In this document: positions 56,313 through 64,000 of the stretch, one piece after another
Layout: every line of letters starts with the position of its first letter
How positions within the stretch are numbered: position 1 is the first letter of the stretch
Assembly: GCA_024235755.1 (NCBI GenBank)
Contig: JACKLV010000016.1
Span: 9,413 to 73,412, forward strand
Source: Burkholderiales bacterium
Lineage (GTDB): Bacteria; Pseudomonadota; Gammaproteobacteria; Burkholderiales; Nitrosomonadaceae
Direction: 5' to 3'
DNA length: 64,000 nt
Notes under the pieces: model-generated
Told to the model about the DNA's origin: nothing
What the model saw: the letters and a program-made list of their open reading frames with translations, nothing else
Databases searched by the model: none
Position numbers and translations under genes: made by a program

Positions 56313-57146
56313 TCAGCCACTTTTCCCGCCAACATGATAAACCCGTTCCAGTACGCCTTGCGTAATATGGTGTTCCAGTTCGACGGCTTTCTCAGTGGGG
56401 CAGAAGATGATGACGGTGATTACGCTTTTGGCGTATTCGTTGGTGCTGATTATGACGCGGGGTTCAGGCCCCGCGATGTCGACACCGGTTCTGTGCTCGA
56501 TAAATGTGTTGTAGCGGCGGGCGATTTCGATGAAGTCCGCCGAGAGTACGTCGATTTCACTGACAATCCATTGCGGTATGGCCGCAACATTTAAATGCGG
56601 CTCGATAGTGATACCGAAACGGTGAAACACATAGCGTTTGAAGAAATTCAGGTTTTTGATTGATTCGGACAGAAACAGGCTGTTGGGTATTACGATGGTC
56701 CTGCCGGTAAAGCTGTAGCTGTTGGGCGCTTTATCCAGTTCTTGCAGTGTGGTGGAAAACATGTTGTAGTCGATGACTTCGCCTTGGTGTGCGCCGACCT
56801 CGATCCAGTCGCCGATGGTAAACGCGCCCGTACCCGCGCGCAGCATGGCGCCGCTGAAGCACAGAATCAATTCCTTGGTTGCGATCACCAGCGCCAGCGT
56901 AACGGCTGCAATGGAAAAAGCAAAATCGCTCAATTCCGGCCACCAGATCGCGAGCAGTCCAAAGACGATAATCAACCAGCTAGAATTCTTCACGCTGGTA
57001 ATCCAGTGCCGCTGGGCTTCGGTCAAAATCGCACGGTTGCGTTTGATCAAATGAACCAGTGCTATGCGTAACGACAGCAAAACCGCCACCAGTGCGCAGC
57101 TTTGGGCAAACTGACTATCCAGAAAAAGAACGGTTAATTCAGGCAT
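56313..57146 (-). CDS. Small MscS-family mechanosensitive-type channel
   Basis: This 277-residue membrane protein has three or four helices in residues 10-110. The pore-lining helix and start of the MscS beta domain read FSGAMLRAGTGAFTIGDWIE followed by VGAHQGEVIDYNMFSTTLQE, then GRTIVIPNSLFL. These are the classic MscS family motifs. It is a minimal member close to E. coli MscS in length (286). The C-terminal region (about 175-270) is the cytoplasmic alpha/beta part. It is monocistronic and convergent with the gene at 55570. Confidence 0.85.
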   Translation of the reverse strand: MPELTVLFLDSQFAQSCALVAVLLSLRIALVHLIKRNRAILTEAQRHWITSVKNSSWLIIVFGLLAIWWPELSDFAFSIAAVTLALVIATKELILCFSGAMLRAGTGAFTIGDWIEVGAHQGEVIDYNMFSTTLQELDKAPNSYSFTGRTIVIPNSLFLSESIKNLNFFKRYVFHRFGITIEPHLNVAAIPQWIVSEIDVLSADFIEIARRYNTFIEHRTGVDIAGPEPRVIISTNEYAKSVITVIIFCPTEKAVELEHHITQGVLERVYHVGGKSG

Positions 57147-57294
57147 GTGTGTGTCGGGTATATTTTGAACGTTGATGTTGGTTGTTCAGGATGAAAACGA
57201 AATGACATGCAATGGTGCAGATCAACTGCCAACCAAATGGTTAATCAAAATGCTTTCAGAGAAAGTTTGAATCACCGCAATTGTGAATGTCCTC

Positions 57295-57548
57295 CTAATA
57301 ATGGTACCGGCATTGCACAATGATAATCAACTCCTTCGATACTCGGTAACTAATCGGTTTTCCCGGTCTATCCGCCTTGACCAATAACCCGACCAATATT
57401 GTTCTAGAGGTTCAGAATCTCCAAGCCCATTGAACGGTTGGCAATGGAAGTCTTTAATCAGCGTATTGATGCGTTTCAGTGCTTCCCTGTCGGTTTTCTG
57501 CCAGTAAAGATAATTTACCCATGCGTTTTCAGCCCAGGAAATAATCAT
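57295..57548 (-). pseudogene. yoeB: Frameshifted YoeB toxin
   Basis: The frame from 57548 reads IISWAENAWVNYLYWQKTDR and later YWSRRIDRENRLV, clearly YoeB-type RNase toxin. After RLV it shifts and stops early as TEYRRS at 57327. Adding one missing base near 57343 restores YRVSKELIIIVQCRYHY and a stop at 57295, the normal YoeB C-terminus and a normal 84-residue length. The frameshift removes the terminal catalytic region (the last His-Tyr pair), so the product should be inactive. Its ATG overlaps the TGA of the antitoxin gene. Confidence 0.85.
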
Positions 57549-57806
57549 TCTTCAATCAACTTTTTCCGAACTGTTTTGCCGGACTCTACGTCCGCGATCG
57601 CTTGGTTTAAGGGTACTGCATTTTTTGGACTGGCCATTAAATACGTGGTTTCTTCGTAGGTTTGACAATCTTCCAGACTCATGACGACGGCAGGTTTGCC
57701 ATTTTGACGTGTGATCAGTATTGGCTTGCGGTTGTCATTGACCTTGTCCTTGTCCAGCGTGCCAGCCAGATGCGTTCGAAATGTGGAGTAACTTTATAGT
57801 GTCAAT
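57545..57806 (-). pseudogene. yefM: Degenerate YefM antitoxin
   Basis: From about 57793 the minus strand reads SYSTFRTHLAGTLDKDKVND and then NRKPILITRQNGKPAVVMSL, ending KKLIEE and TGA at 57545, a full YefM antitoxin body. The 5' end is damaged: where the ATG should be there is ATT (57804-57806) after GAGGAA, and one extra A follows four codons later, putting a stop in front of the body. No other start is in frame before the middle of the gene. Read-through from ATT with frameshift is conceivable but unlikely. Confidence 0.75.
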
Positions 57807-57920
57807 CGCGAATTCCTCAGAACATTGTACGCATAATTGTATGAATTTATATCCGAGGAATGTCTAGCGAATAACCAGGATAGGCGGGTGGTATTGATGC
57901 TTATAACATTCAAGGTCTAG

Positions 57921-58035
57921 TACTTTATTCATATAGTATTGCCAGGTACAGCGCGTTGCCGTGGTGTTATGCAGCAAGCCTGGCCATGTATACTGACAAG
58001 CTCACTGAACCTGGCAATATCATATGGATAGAGTA
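57921..58035. mobile_element. MITE-like element with 27-bp terminal inverted repeats
   Basis: The arms 57921-57947 and 58009-58035 are inverted copies matching at 23 of 27 positions, both containing ATTGCCAGGT at the inner end. The whole is 115 bp with no coding capacity. A similar end occurs at 9-33 and a partial one at 58712-58740. These features fit a small non-autonomous element. No flanking target duplication was identified with confidence. Confidence 0.6.
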
Positions 58036-58114
58036 TTTGTAATGAAAGAGACAATTTTGGACTGTCTACAGCCGTGACGATGTGATTGCTATGAGAAGAT
58101 TGGAACTGTGATCC

Positions 58115-58152
58115 TAAATAACAAACGACCCCTGAAAACTGACAGGAGCCGT
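58115..58152 (-). terminator. Terminator of small lipoprotein gene
   Basis: On the minus strand ACGGCTCCTG pairs with CAGGGGTCGT (two G-U pairs) around an eight-base loop and is followed by TTGTTATTT. It lies 17 bases after the stop of the 51-residue lipoprotein gene. Confidence 0.65.
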
Positions 58153-58168
58153 CTGAGAATCAATCAGC

Positions 58169-58324
58169 CTATTCTTGACCGGAAGGAGCGCCCAGTCTCT
58201 CGCCGGATTCAGGATCCTCATATAAGCTTGGTGGTTTATTATAGGGTTTAGGCTCGCCGCATCCAGATAACATGGCTGCACCAGTTAAAACTAACAGGAT
58301 GGTAGCTAAAAGCGTGTATTTCAT
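58169..58324 (-). CDS. Small lipoprotein, 51 residues
   Basis: A 51-codon frame encodes a lipoprotein signal (MKYTLLATILLVLTGAAMLS) followed by the lipobox cysteine at residue 22 in MLSGCGEP. A short polar tail is rich in Pro, Glu and Gly and ends SGQE. GGAGAG precedes the ATG at good spacing, and a terminator follows the stop. In plan it resembles small lipoproteins of the LptM/YifL type ('lipopeptide' family, CG.KGPL), but the CG.K.P match here is only CGEPKP. It may be an outer-membrane lipoprotein. Confidence 0.7.
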   Translation of the reverse strand: MKYTLLATILLVLTGAAMLSGCGEPKPYNKPPSLYEDPESGERLGAPSGQE

Positions 58325-58769
58325 GAAACTCTCCTTTGTTATTTAAAAAAATGTTTATCAACAAATTTAATGTCACGTTGAGACTTCATCAGCTACAAGC
58401 CATATCTCCTAATATCTTTTTCTATGACGCTGTAATGAAATTTACTTTCAGAAAAAGATTCTGTCATAGGAAATCATTTGCTTATACAATCTATTGATCT
58501 CCTGAGCTCGAGAGACATGATCTCATATTGAATAAGAAAGTAACTTATCCATATTAAGCATAACATAAAAAAAAGATTGGACTGAATTGTTACTCTTTAA
58601 TTTTTAAGCGCAGTGAGCCTGTATTGAAGCGCATTGCGAAGCTGTGGCGGCGGATTGAGGCAGCATATTTCATAGTGTTCAATTTCTTGCCTTGATTTAT
58701 CGTGCCCAACACGACATAACTAGCCATATGACATTGCCGGGTGAAGTTGTGAAAGAAGTATGGTTTAGA
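58325..58769. other. 445-base intergenic region
   Basis: No convincing gene was found between the small lipoprotein (minus) and the end of dtd. The region is AT-rich and contains the partial repeat at 58712-58740. The promoter of the small lipoprotein gene should lie just above 58324. Confidence 0.45.
58712..58740. repeat. Partial copy of MITE-like end
   Basis: CATATGACATTGCCGG here matches CATATGATATTGCCGG at 18-33 with one difference, preceded in both by ACTAG a few bases upstream. It is a single end with no partner arm detected. Confidence 0.4.
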
Positions 58770-59213
58770 TCAAACCGAAACCTGCAATATAAACGTTGCC
58801 GGTCCGTCGTTGACTAACGCGACTTGCATGTCGGCGCCGAATTCGCCGTATTGCGTATCCGGGTAGATGATGTCCGCAGCCGTTCTCAGATATTCGAATA
58901 ATTCGCGACCTTTTTCCGGCGAGGCGGCACTCGTGAAGCTCGGGCGGTTACCGCTGTTGGTATCGGCGGCCAGCGTGAATTGGGGCACGAGCAGCAGACC
59001 GCCGTTAATGGCGCGCAGGTTGAGATTCATGCGTCCCTGATCGTCGTTAAAAATGCGATAATTCAGAATACGTTCGAGCAGCCGGTCAGCCTGTTTTTCG
59101 GTGTCTTTCTGTTCCACAGCTACCAGCGCCATAATGCCGGTGTTTATGGTGCCGACTGCCCGGCTGTTGACGGTCACACTCGCGCTCCTGACGCGCTGAA
59201 TGACGCTGATCAT
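58770..59213 (-). CDS. dtd: D-aminoacyl-tRNA deacylase Dtd
   Basis: This 147-residue proofreading enzyme removes D-amino acids from mischarged tRNA. The N-terminus MISVIQRVRSASVTVNSRAV, the conserved LLVPQFTLAADTNSGNRPSF (SQFTL-type motif, here PQFTL, followed by GNRPSF) and the C-terminal Gly-cisPro region VALVNDGPATFIL are all visible. In the family the SQFTL motif usually has Ser; here it is Pro. ATG at 59213 gives the usual start; longer in-frame versions overlap the upstream gene. It ends just before an intergenic region. Confidence 0.92.
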   Translation of the reverse strand: MISVIQRVRSASVTVNSRAVGTINTGIMALVAVEQKDTEKQADRLLERILNYRIFNDDQGRMNLNLRAINGGLLLVPQFTLAADTNSGNRPSFTSAASPEKGRELFEYLRTAADIIYPDTQYGEFGADMQVALVNDGPATFILQVSV

Positions 59214-59220
59214 AATCCGC

Positions 59221-59613
59221 TTATCGGGTGGGTATTTGTACGGGCGGCTTGCAGTATGCCCGCGATGGAAATTCTTCGTTGCGCCGCCGGTTGCGGATGA
59301 CATCGCCGCCCTCAGCCACGCAAGTGGCGATGGAACGGTCCAAGCTCGGAAAATATTCGTTGGAACCGGGTTGCGCTGAGGTAGGCGGCACTTTTTCCCG
59401 GATTCTGGCACAGATTTCGGGTTCGTCGGGTTTGATCGGTGCGCCTTCTACCGCAGGCAGCGGACATAACCGGCAAGGGTCGCCGGGGCAAAGGCAACCT
59501 TCACAGTTTGCATTGGCGGGAGCGGCCAGTAGCGATAGCCACAGACCAAAGACCGGCAGAATGAGGTGTTTGAAATGAGTGAGCAGAGTGTGCGGGTCGG
59601 GATTTTGTTTCAT
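59221..59613 (-). CDS. Small secreted Cys-rich protein
   Basis: This 130-residue protein has a signal peptide (hydrophobic LILPVFGLWLSLLAAPANA). The mature part starts NCEGCLCPGDPCRLCPLP with six closely spaced cysteines (two more lie near CARIRE and TCVAEGG). This suggests disulphide bonding or metal binding in the periplasm. ATG at 59613 is preferred to the one at 59646 because it puts the signal peptide nearer the N-terminus. It lies seven bases upstream of dtd. No family recognised. Confidence 0.6.
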   Translation of the reverse strand: MKQNPDPHTLLTHFKHLILPVFGLWLSLLAAPANANCEGCLCPGDPCRLCPLPAVEGAPIKPDEPEICARIREKVPPTSAQPGSNEYFPSLDRSIATCVAEGGDVIRNRRRNEEFPSRAYCKPPVQIPTR

Positions 59614-59872
59614 AAGACAGTTGATACTCCAAAATTTAATCGTCATAACAATTCATGCCTGAAAAGCCTGTCGTGCGGCCGTCGAGTATTGCTGAGTGGC
59701 GCTGCGCGGTGTCCGCTCGCCAGGGTTTTTGAGGCATTTCAATTTATATATTGTCTCTTCATCATATCGAAAACGCAAAAAAACATCATGCCCTTCTTGA
59801 CGCTGGTGCAAAATGCGCAAATACTTTTTACAAATAGCTAACGTACTTCAACACACAGGGCAAGGATTCGTA

Positions 59873-60211
59873 ATGAAAGTGTTTATGATTTTATTGGTAA
59901 CCGGCATATTCATTCCACTGGCGCATGCCGATCTGGGCGAGAATCTTCAGAAGCTGCAACAGCAAGCAAATGCCGCCTATGAACAGATGATGAGAGCCAA
60001 AAAAGAGGCTGAATATATGGAAAAGGATGCGGCTTTCGCTGAGAAAGAACTTCAGGCGGCCAAGCGGCGGTTAACGGATGTAGAGCGCGATACCGAAGCG
60101 GCCAAGCAAAAAGCATCTGATGCAAAGAAAAGATTGGAACGGGCGACTGTACAATGGCAGGAAGCGTCCGATCAGTTGGAACGCGCCTGGCTGCAGTCCG
60201 GTCGGCAGTAA
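59873..60211 (+). CDS. Small secreted coiled-coil protein
   Basis: This 112-residue protein has a signal peptide (VFMILLVTGIFIPLAHA). It is followed by about 85 residues of uninterrupted, charged helix with heptad pattern (NLQKLQQQANAAYEQMMRAK, later DTEAAKQKASDAKKRLE). This is a typical long coiled coil, loosely like Lpp- or OmpH-type periplasmic proteins. AAGGATTCGTA precedes ATG at 59873. It is monocistronic. Function unknown. Confidence 0.65.
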   Translation: MKVFMILLVTGIFIPLAHADLGENLQKLQQQANAAYEQMMRAKKEAEYMEKDAAFAEKELQAAKRRLTDVERDTEAAKQKASDAKKRLERATVQWQEASDQLERAWLQSGRQ

Positions 60212-60224
60212 GCCTGCATCTTTG

Positions 60225-60656
60225 TTACAGTTTCCGATGCATTTTGACATGGGGGATGTCTGCTTCCATGAAGGTTTCACCGCTGGACTGAAATCCGTAT
60301 TTTGTATAAAACGCTAAGGCGCTGACTTGCGCGTTTAACGTAATCTCGATCAGCCCGCAGTTTTTGGCTTCGTCAATCAGGCGGTGCAGCATGGCGCTGC
60401 CGATTCCATTGTTACGCCACGGTTTCAGTACCGCCATACGACCGATCCGTCCGTCCGGTAACAATCGCGCGGTACCGATGGGTTCGCCGACAGGGCCGGT
60501 TGCCAAAGCATGTACGCTTACTGCGTCGAATGTATCCCATTCCAGTTCTTCGGGTACCTGCTGCTCATAGATGAAAACCGTTTCCCGGACAGCGCGTAGC
60601 AATGACGCCGCGTCATGCCATTGAACAATGTGAATCTGGTAATTATTTAGACTCAT
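60225..60656 (-). CDS. GNAT-family N-acetyltransferase (YjcF/ElaA-like)
   Basis: This 143-residue acetyltransferase opens YQIHIVQWHDAASLLRAVRE with VFIYEQQVPEELEWD, the pattern of the small GNAT group around Bacillus YjcF. The acetyl-CoA loop is RMAVLKPWRNNGIGSAML (variant of Q/RxxGxG), and YTKYGFQSSGETFMEADIPH with HVKM is the conserved C-terminus. The substrate is unknown. Confidence 0.85.
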   Translation of the reverse strand: MSLNNYQIHIVQWHDAASLLRAVRETVFIYEQQVPEELEWDTFDAVSVHALATGPVGEPIGTARLLPDGRIGRMAVLKPWRNNGIGSAMLHRLIDEAKNCGLIEITLNAQVSALAFYTKYGFQSSGETFMEADIPHVKMHRKL

Positions 60657-60890
60657 TGTGTCAGTGTATATGTCAATTTTTTCGTCAATTTGTACATTAA
60701 GTTCGATTAAAGCGGATTGCCGGTAACTTGTAAACAGCGCTATACAGGGGAGGCGGCAGTCTGTGCAAATATCTGCTACTATGTTCGCAAGATGTTCAAC
60801 AATTCGTCCGGCGATATCCTGTTTATTTGTTGACGGAAATTAGACTGATAAAACTGCACTGCAGTTGCCGGTTATTGCGAGGGCACAACC

Positions 60891-63800
60891 ATGCAATTGA
60901 GATTTACTTCGCTGACACAGCGCTTTGCTGTCTGGTTTACACTGGTCTCTCTGTTACCGATTCTGGTGATTGGCAATAGTTTCTTACACACGTTTGCGAG
61001 CGAAATCCAGAAAACAGTGATCGAAAATTTATCCGCTATTGCGGATAAAAAAATTGAGCAGATCAATACCTATTTTCATGAGCGGATGCTCGACGCCAAT
61101 CTGCTGCATGACGCCATCGCAACGCGTGAAGCGATGCTTGAATTCCCGCAACTCTTTGAAAAGTACGGTGTCGATTCAGAAGCTTATCAACGGCTGGATG
61201 CGAAATATCGGGATCATTTCAGGCGTTTTGTCGAGGATGCCAGTTACTACGATTTGTTCCTCATCGCACTCAATGGCGATATCGTTTACACACAAAGCCA
61301 TGAATCCGATTTTGCCACAAATTTGATCACAGGTCCTTACAGCAACACGGGTTTGGGACAGGTAACACAACATGCATTGAACGAGCTGGAAAGCTCGATT
61401 TCAGGTTTTGAGTTTTATGAACCGTCACATGGCGCTATTGCAGCGTTTATCGCTTATCCGATCATAATCGAAGGAGAAATCGTTGGCGTCTTGGCACTGC
61501 AGATTTACAGCGAGCATGTTTTCGAGGTGTTATCCAATAATATCGGTTTGGGTGAAACCGGTGACACCGTAGTGGTGCGGCTAGAAGACAAAGACACGGC
61601 GCTAGTGATGGCCCCGCTCAGGACGGACAGCGATGCCGCATTGAAGCGGACGATCCAATTAAATACGCAATATTCCGCTGCACTGAAAAATGCGTTGTCC
61701 GGCCAGACCGGCGGTGCCATTACACGGGATTACCGTGATAAAGAAGTGGTGGCGGTCTGGCGTTATTTGCCGCTGATGAATTGGGGTATCGTGGTAAAAA
61801 AAGATGTCGATGAAGCGTTTGCCAACGTCCATCGGATCGAGCAGTATAGTCTGATCATTCTGGGGGTGACACTGCTGGGTGTTATTTTTGGGGCGTTTCT
61901 GTTCAATCGCCGTGTCGTTATGCCTCTGAAGCAGTTGAACCGTGGCGCAATGCAGATTGCCGCCGGCAATCTGCATCAGCGCGTTTCAATTGCTGGCTGG
62001 AACGAAATGCGTCAGCTCGGGCATACGTTTAACATTATGGTTGAGCGTTTGAACGCCAGTAATCAGGAACGCCGAAACGCCGAAACGAATCTGCGCCATT
62101 TAAATCAGGAGTTGGAAAACCGGGTCGAGTCGCGTACCGCCGATTTGCAACGGGCCAATGCTGCCTTGGCCATCAAGGAAGAAGAGACCCGCTCTGTTGT
62201 TGAGCATATGGTCGACTGCGTAGTGACGACAGATCATATCGGCGTAGTTTTGTCCGCAAATCCCGTGGTCGAAAGATTGTTCGGTTATACACCGGAAGAA
62301 ATCATCGGTCAGAATGTGGCCATTCTGGTGCCGGAACCGGATCGTTCTCAGCATGCCTACTACATGGAACGATACTGTCTGACCGGACAGGGCCAGAAAT
62401 ATGTAGGGCGGCTGCATATCAAGGGCCAACACGGTATCGGTCTGGGCCGTGAAGTCGAGGCGGTGCACAAAAACGGCGAGCTGATCCCGGTATATCTGGC
62501 AGTTAGCGAATATTTTGTCGGTGAAGAGCGGCACTTTACCGGTGTGATGCGCGACATGCGCGAACATGTGCGCATTATGAAAGATCTGGAACAGGCCAGG
62601 AATGACGCCGAAGCGGCGAACAGGGCGAAATCCGCTTTTCTTGCTGCGATGAGCCATGAGATCCGTACACCCATGAATGGAGTGATCGGCATGATCGATG
62701 TGCTCAGGCAGACCAGCTTGAGCGGATATCAAATGGAAATGGCGAATCTGATTCGTGACTCGGCTTATGCGCTGTTGTCGATCATCGAAGATATTCTGGA
62801 TTTTTCCAAAATAGAAGCCGGTAAACTAGAAATCGAAAAGATTCCCATGCCGTTGGCCAGCGTTGTCGAAAACGCCTGCGGCATGCTGGCGCATCTGGCG
62901 CTCAGCAAGAAAGTGGAGCTGACGTTGTTCATCGATCCGGAAATTCCGGATAACGTGCTGGGCGATCCGCTACGCATCCGGCAGATACTGGTCAATGTAA
63001 TCAATAACGCCATTAAGTTTTCCAGCAAACAGGACAAGCCGGGCAAAGTGGCAGTGCGGGTACTGTTGACCGAATCCGAGGCTGAACAGGTTCTCGTGAC
63101 ATTCCAGATTACCGATAACGGCATCGGTATGAACAAGGAAACGCTGGAAAAACTTTTTCAATCATTTTCCCAGGGCGATCCTTCAACCACGCGCCGATTC
63201 GGCGGCACGGGCCTCGGGCTGGCGATTTCTCATCATCTGGCGGAGTTGATGAGCGCGGAAATCACCGTGCAAAGCAGGCCGGAACAAGGTTCTACTTTTG
63301 TGATCCAGATGCCGTTCAAACCACTACCGGCAACCGAAGAAGCGCGGCGCAAGGCCACTGAGCTGACGGGTCTGTGCTGTCTGATCATCGGAAATCACAA
63401 GGGTTTGGGTCATGACCTTGAAGTGTATTTAAAAAGCGCCGGAGCGCGGGTTAATCATGTGGATGATTTGGATGCGGCCATTGAATATATTGAACACCTG
63501 AAGTCAGGTATGTGGCTGGTGGTGATTGATGCCGGGCATCAGACAGCGCCGATTGAAGATTTGCGAGTTGCGTTCAGCAATCGTTCCGATGCATTGCAAA
63601 CTCGTCTGGAACCGCATTTTATCATTATCAAGCGTGGCCGCCGCCGGCAGGCGCGAGTCGAAGATGTTGATATTGTTACGCTCGATGGCGATGTCATGTA
63701 CCGTCAATCGCTGATGCGCGCCATAGAACTTGCCGCCGGCAGAATAGAACCTGATGAGGAAAAAGCGCCGATAGCTGATACATTCCAGTCGAAACCGCTG

Positions 63801-64000
63801 CCGGTTTCCCGTGACGAAGCACTCAAAGGGGGCAAGCTAATACTGGTGGCCGAAGACAATGAGATCAATCAGAAAGTGATCAAGCAGCAACTGACACTGC
63901 TTGGCTATGCTGCAGACATCGCTAATGACGGACGGGAAGCGCTGGGGCGTTGGGAAAACACGGATTACGGCCTGCTGCTCACAGATCTGCATATGCCCGA
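60891..64000 (+). CDS. Hybrid sensor histidine kinase (3' end beyond window)
   Basis: The frame is open from ATG at 60891 to the window end, 1,036 codons. A membrane helix (about 15-32) and a periplasmic sensing domain (about 33-315) precede a second helix (SLIILGVTLLGVIFGAFLF). A HAMP segment (about 345-395), a coiled coil and a PAS domain (about 440-560) follow. The H-box is FLAAMSHEIRTPMNGVIGMI. N-box NVINNAIKFS and GGTGLGLAISHH mark the ATPase part. A degenerate receiver-like segment (about 825-930) precedes a true receiver, ILVAEDNEINQKVIKQQL, cut at TDLHMP. More domains, for example a second receiver or Hpt, are likely downstream. The plan resembles BarA-type kinases; the signal is unknown. 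Confidence 0.9.
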   Translation, partial: MQLRFTSLTQRFAVWFTLVSLLPILVIGNSFLHTFASEIQKTVIENLSAIADKKIEQINTYFHERMLDANLLHDAIATREAMLEFPQLFEKYGVDSEAYQRLDAKYRDHFRRFVEDASYYDLFLIALNGDIVYTQSHESDFATNLITGPYSNTGLGQVTQHALNELESSISGFEFYEPSHGAIAAFIAYPIIIEGEIVGVLALQIYSEHVFEVLSNNIGLGETGDTVVVRLEDKDTALVMAPLRTDSDAALKRTIQLNTQYSAALKNALSGQTGGAITRDYRDKEVVAVWRYLPLMNWGIVVKKDVDEAFANVHRIEQYSLIILGVTLLGVIFGAFLFNRRVVMPLKQLNRGAMQIAAGNLHQRVSIAGWNEMRQLGHTFNIMVERLNASNQERRNAETNLRHLNQELENRVESRTADLQRANAALAIKEEETRSVVEHMVDCVVTTDHIGVVLSANPVVERLFGYTPEEIIGQNVAILVPEPDRSQHAYYMERYCLTGQGQKYVGRLHIKGQHGIGLGREVEAVHKNGELIPVYLAVSEYFVGEERHFTGVMRDMREHVRIMKDLEQARNDAEAANRAKSAFLAAMSHEIRTPMNGVIGMIDVLRQTSLSGYQMEMANLIRDSAYALLSIIEDILDFSKIEAGKLEIEKIPMPLASVVENACGMLAHLALSKKVELTLFIDPEIPDNVLGDPLRIRQILVNVINNAIKFSSKQDKPGKVAVRVLLTESEAEQVLVTFQITDNGIGMNKETLEKLFQSFSQGDPSTTRRFGGTGLGLAISHHLAELMSAEITVQSRPEQGSTFVIQMPFKPLPATEEARRKATELTGLCCLIIGNHKGLGHDLEVYLKSAGARVNHVDDLDAAIEYIEHLKSGMWLVVIDAGHQTAPIEDLRVAFSNRSDALQTRLEPHFIIIKRGRRRQARVEDVDIVTLDGDVMYRQSLMRAIELAAGRIEPDEEKAPIADTFQSKPLPVSRDEALKGGKLILVAEDNEINQKVIKQQLTLLGYAADIANDGREALGRWENTDYGLLLTDLHMP

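Noticed and set aside
1..64000. tRNA, rRNA genes, CRISPR arrays and prophage structural genes
   Set aside because: Intergenic regions were read for T-loop motifs, regularly spaced repeats and phage gene runs; none was found.

Overview
The window looks like a chromosomal segment of a betaproteobacterium. The best guess, by inference, is an ammonia oxidiser of the Nitrosomonas group. Support comes from the gene order purM-purN-DUF3108-rsmB and dapF-DUF484-xerC-hslV-hslU, a RegB/RegA pair, a hopanoid cluster (hpnH, hpnB, hpnM, hpnN) and moderate-to-low GC. No ammonia-oxidation gene is in the window, so the genus is not proven.

Layout. 1-0.4 kb: remnant of a repeat element and a broken AI-2E/PerM-type permease gene. 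0.5-1.9 kb: hda and a HAD phosphatase. 1.9-6.2 kb (minus strand): four tightly packed genes (acyl-AMP ligase, NAD-dependent epimerase/reductase, acyl carrier protein, serine-palmitoyltransferase-like enzyme) matching the core of a bacterial sphingolipid (ceramide) pathway. 6.5-7.0 kb: decayed end of an IS3-family element. 7-9.2 kb: a flavoprotein and a peptidoglycan-binding lipoprotein. 9.7-15.4 kb: hopanoid genes. Two kinds of unusual membrane-ordering lipid are therefore encoded within 14 kb.

15.4-38.6 kb is mostly housekeeping: rsmB, purN, purM, pyrF, rapA, regA/regB, a ClC channel, DAHP synthase, ispH, an MFS permease, hslUV, xerC and dapF. A candidate small RNA with its own promoter and terminator lies just beyond the 3' end of hslU. 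38.8-48.4 kb holds a small lipoprotein, a DevBCA-type ABC exporter, an EAL-domain response regulator, a di-haem cytochrome, a Nudix hydrolase and an NfeD/slipin membrane-protease pair.

48.4-58.4 kb is the accessory part. It carries a 1,301-residue protein with an N-terminal leader like those of cargo of extracellular contractile injection systems. Divergent from it is a two-gene operon of P-loop ATPases, preceded by a perfect 20-bp inverted repeat. Then come an unrecognised protein, a small MscS-type channel, a yefM-yoeB toxin-antitoxin pair in which both genes are frameshifted, and a MITE-like element whose end sequence recurs at the start of the window. 58.7-64 kb carries dtd, two small secreted proteins, an acetyltransferase and a large hybrid sensor kinase that runs off the window end.

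All functions are assigned by reading motifs and remembered families; no database search was run. Start codons were chosen from visible ribosome-binding sites and known family N-termini.
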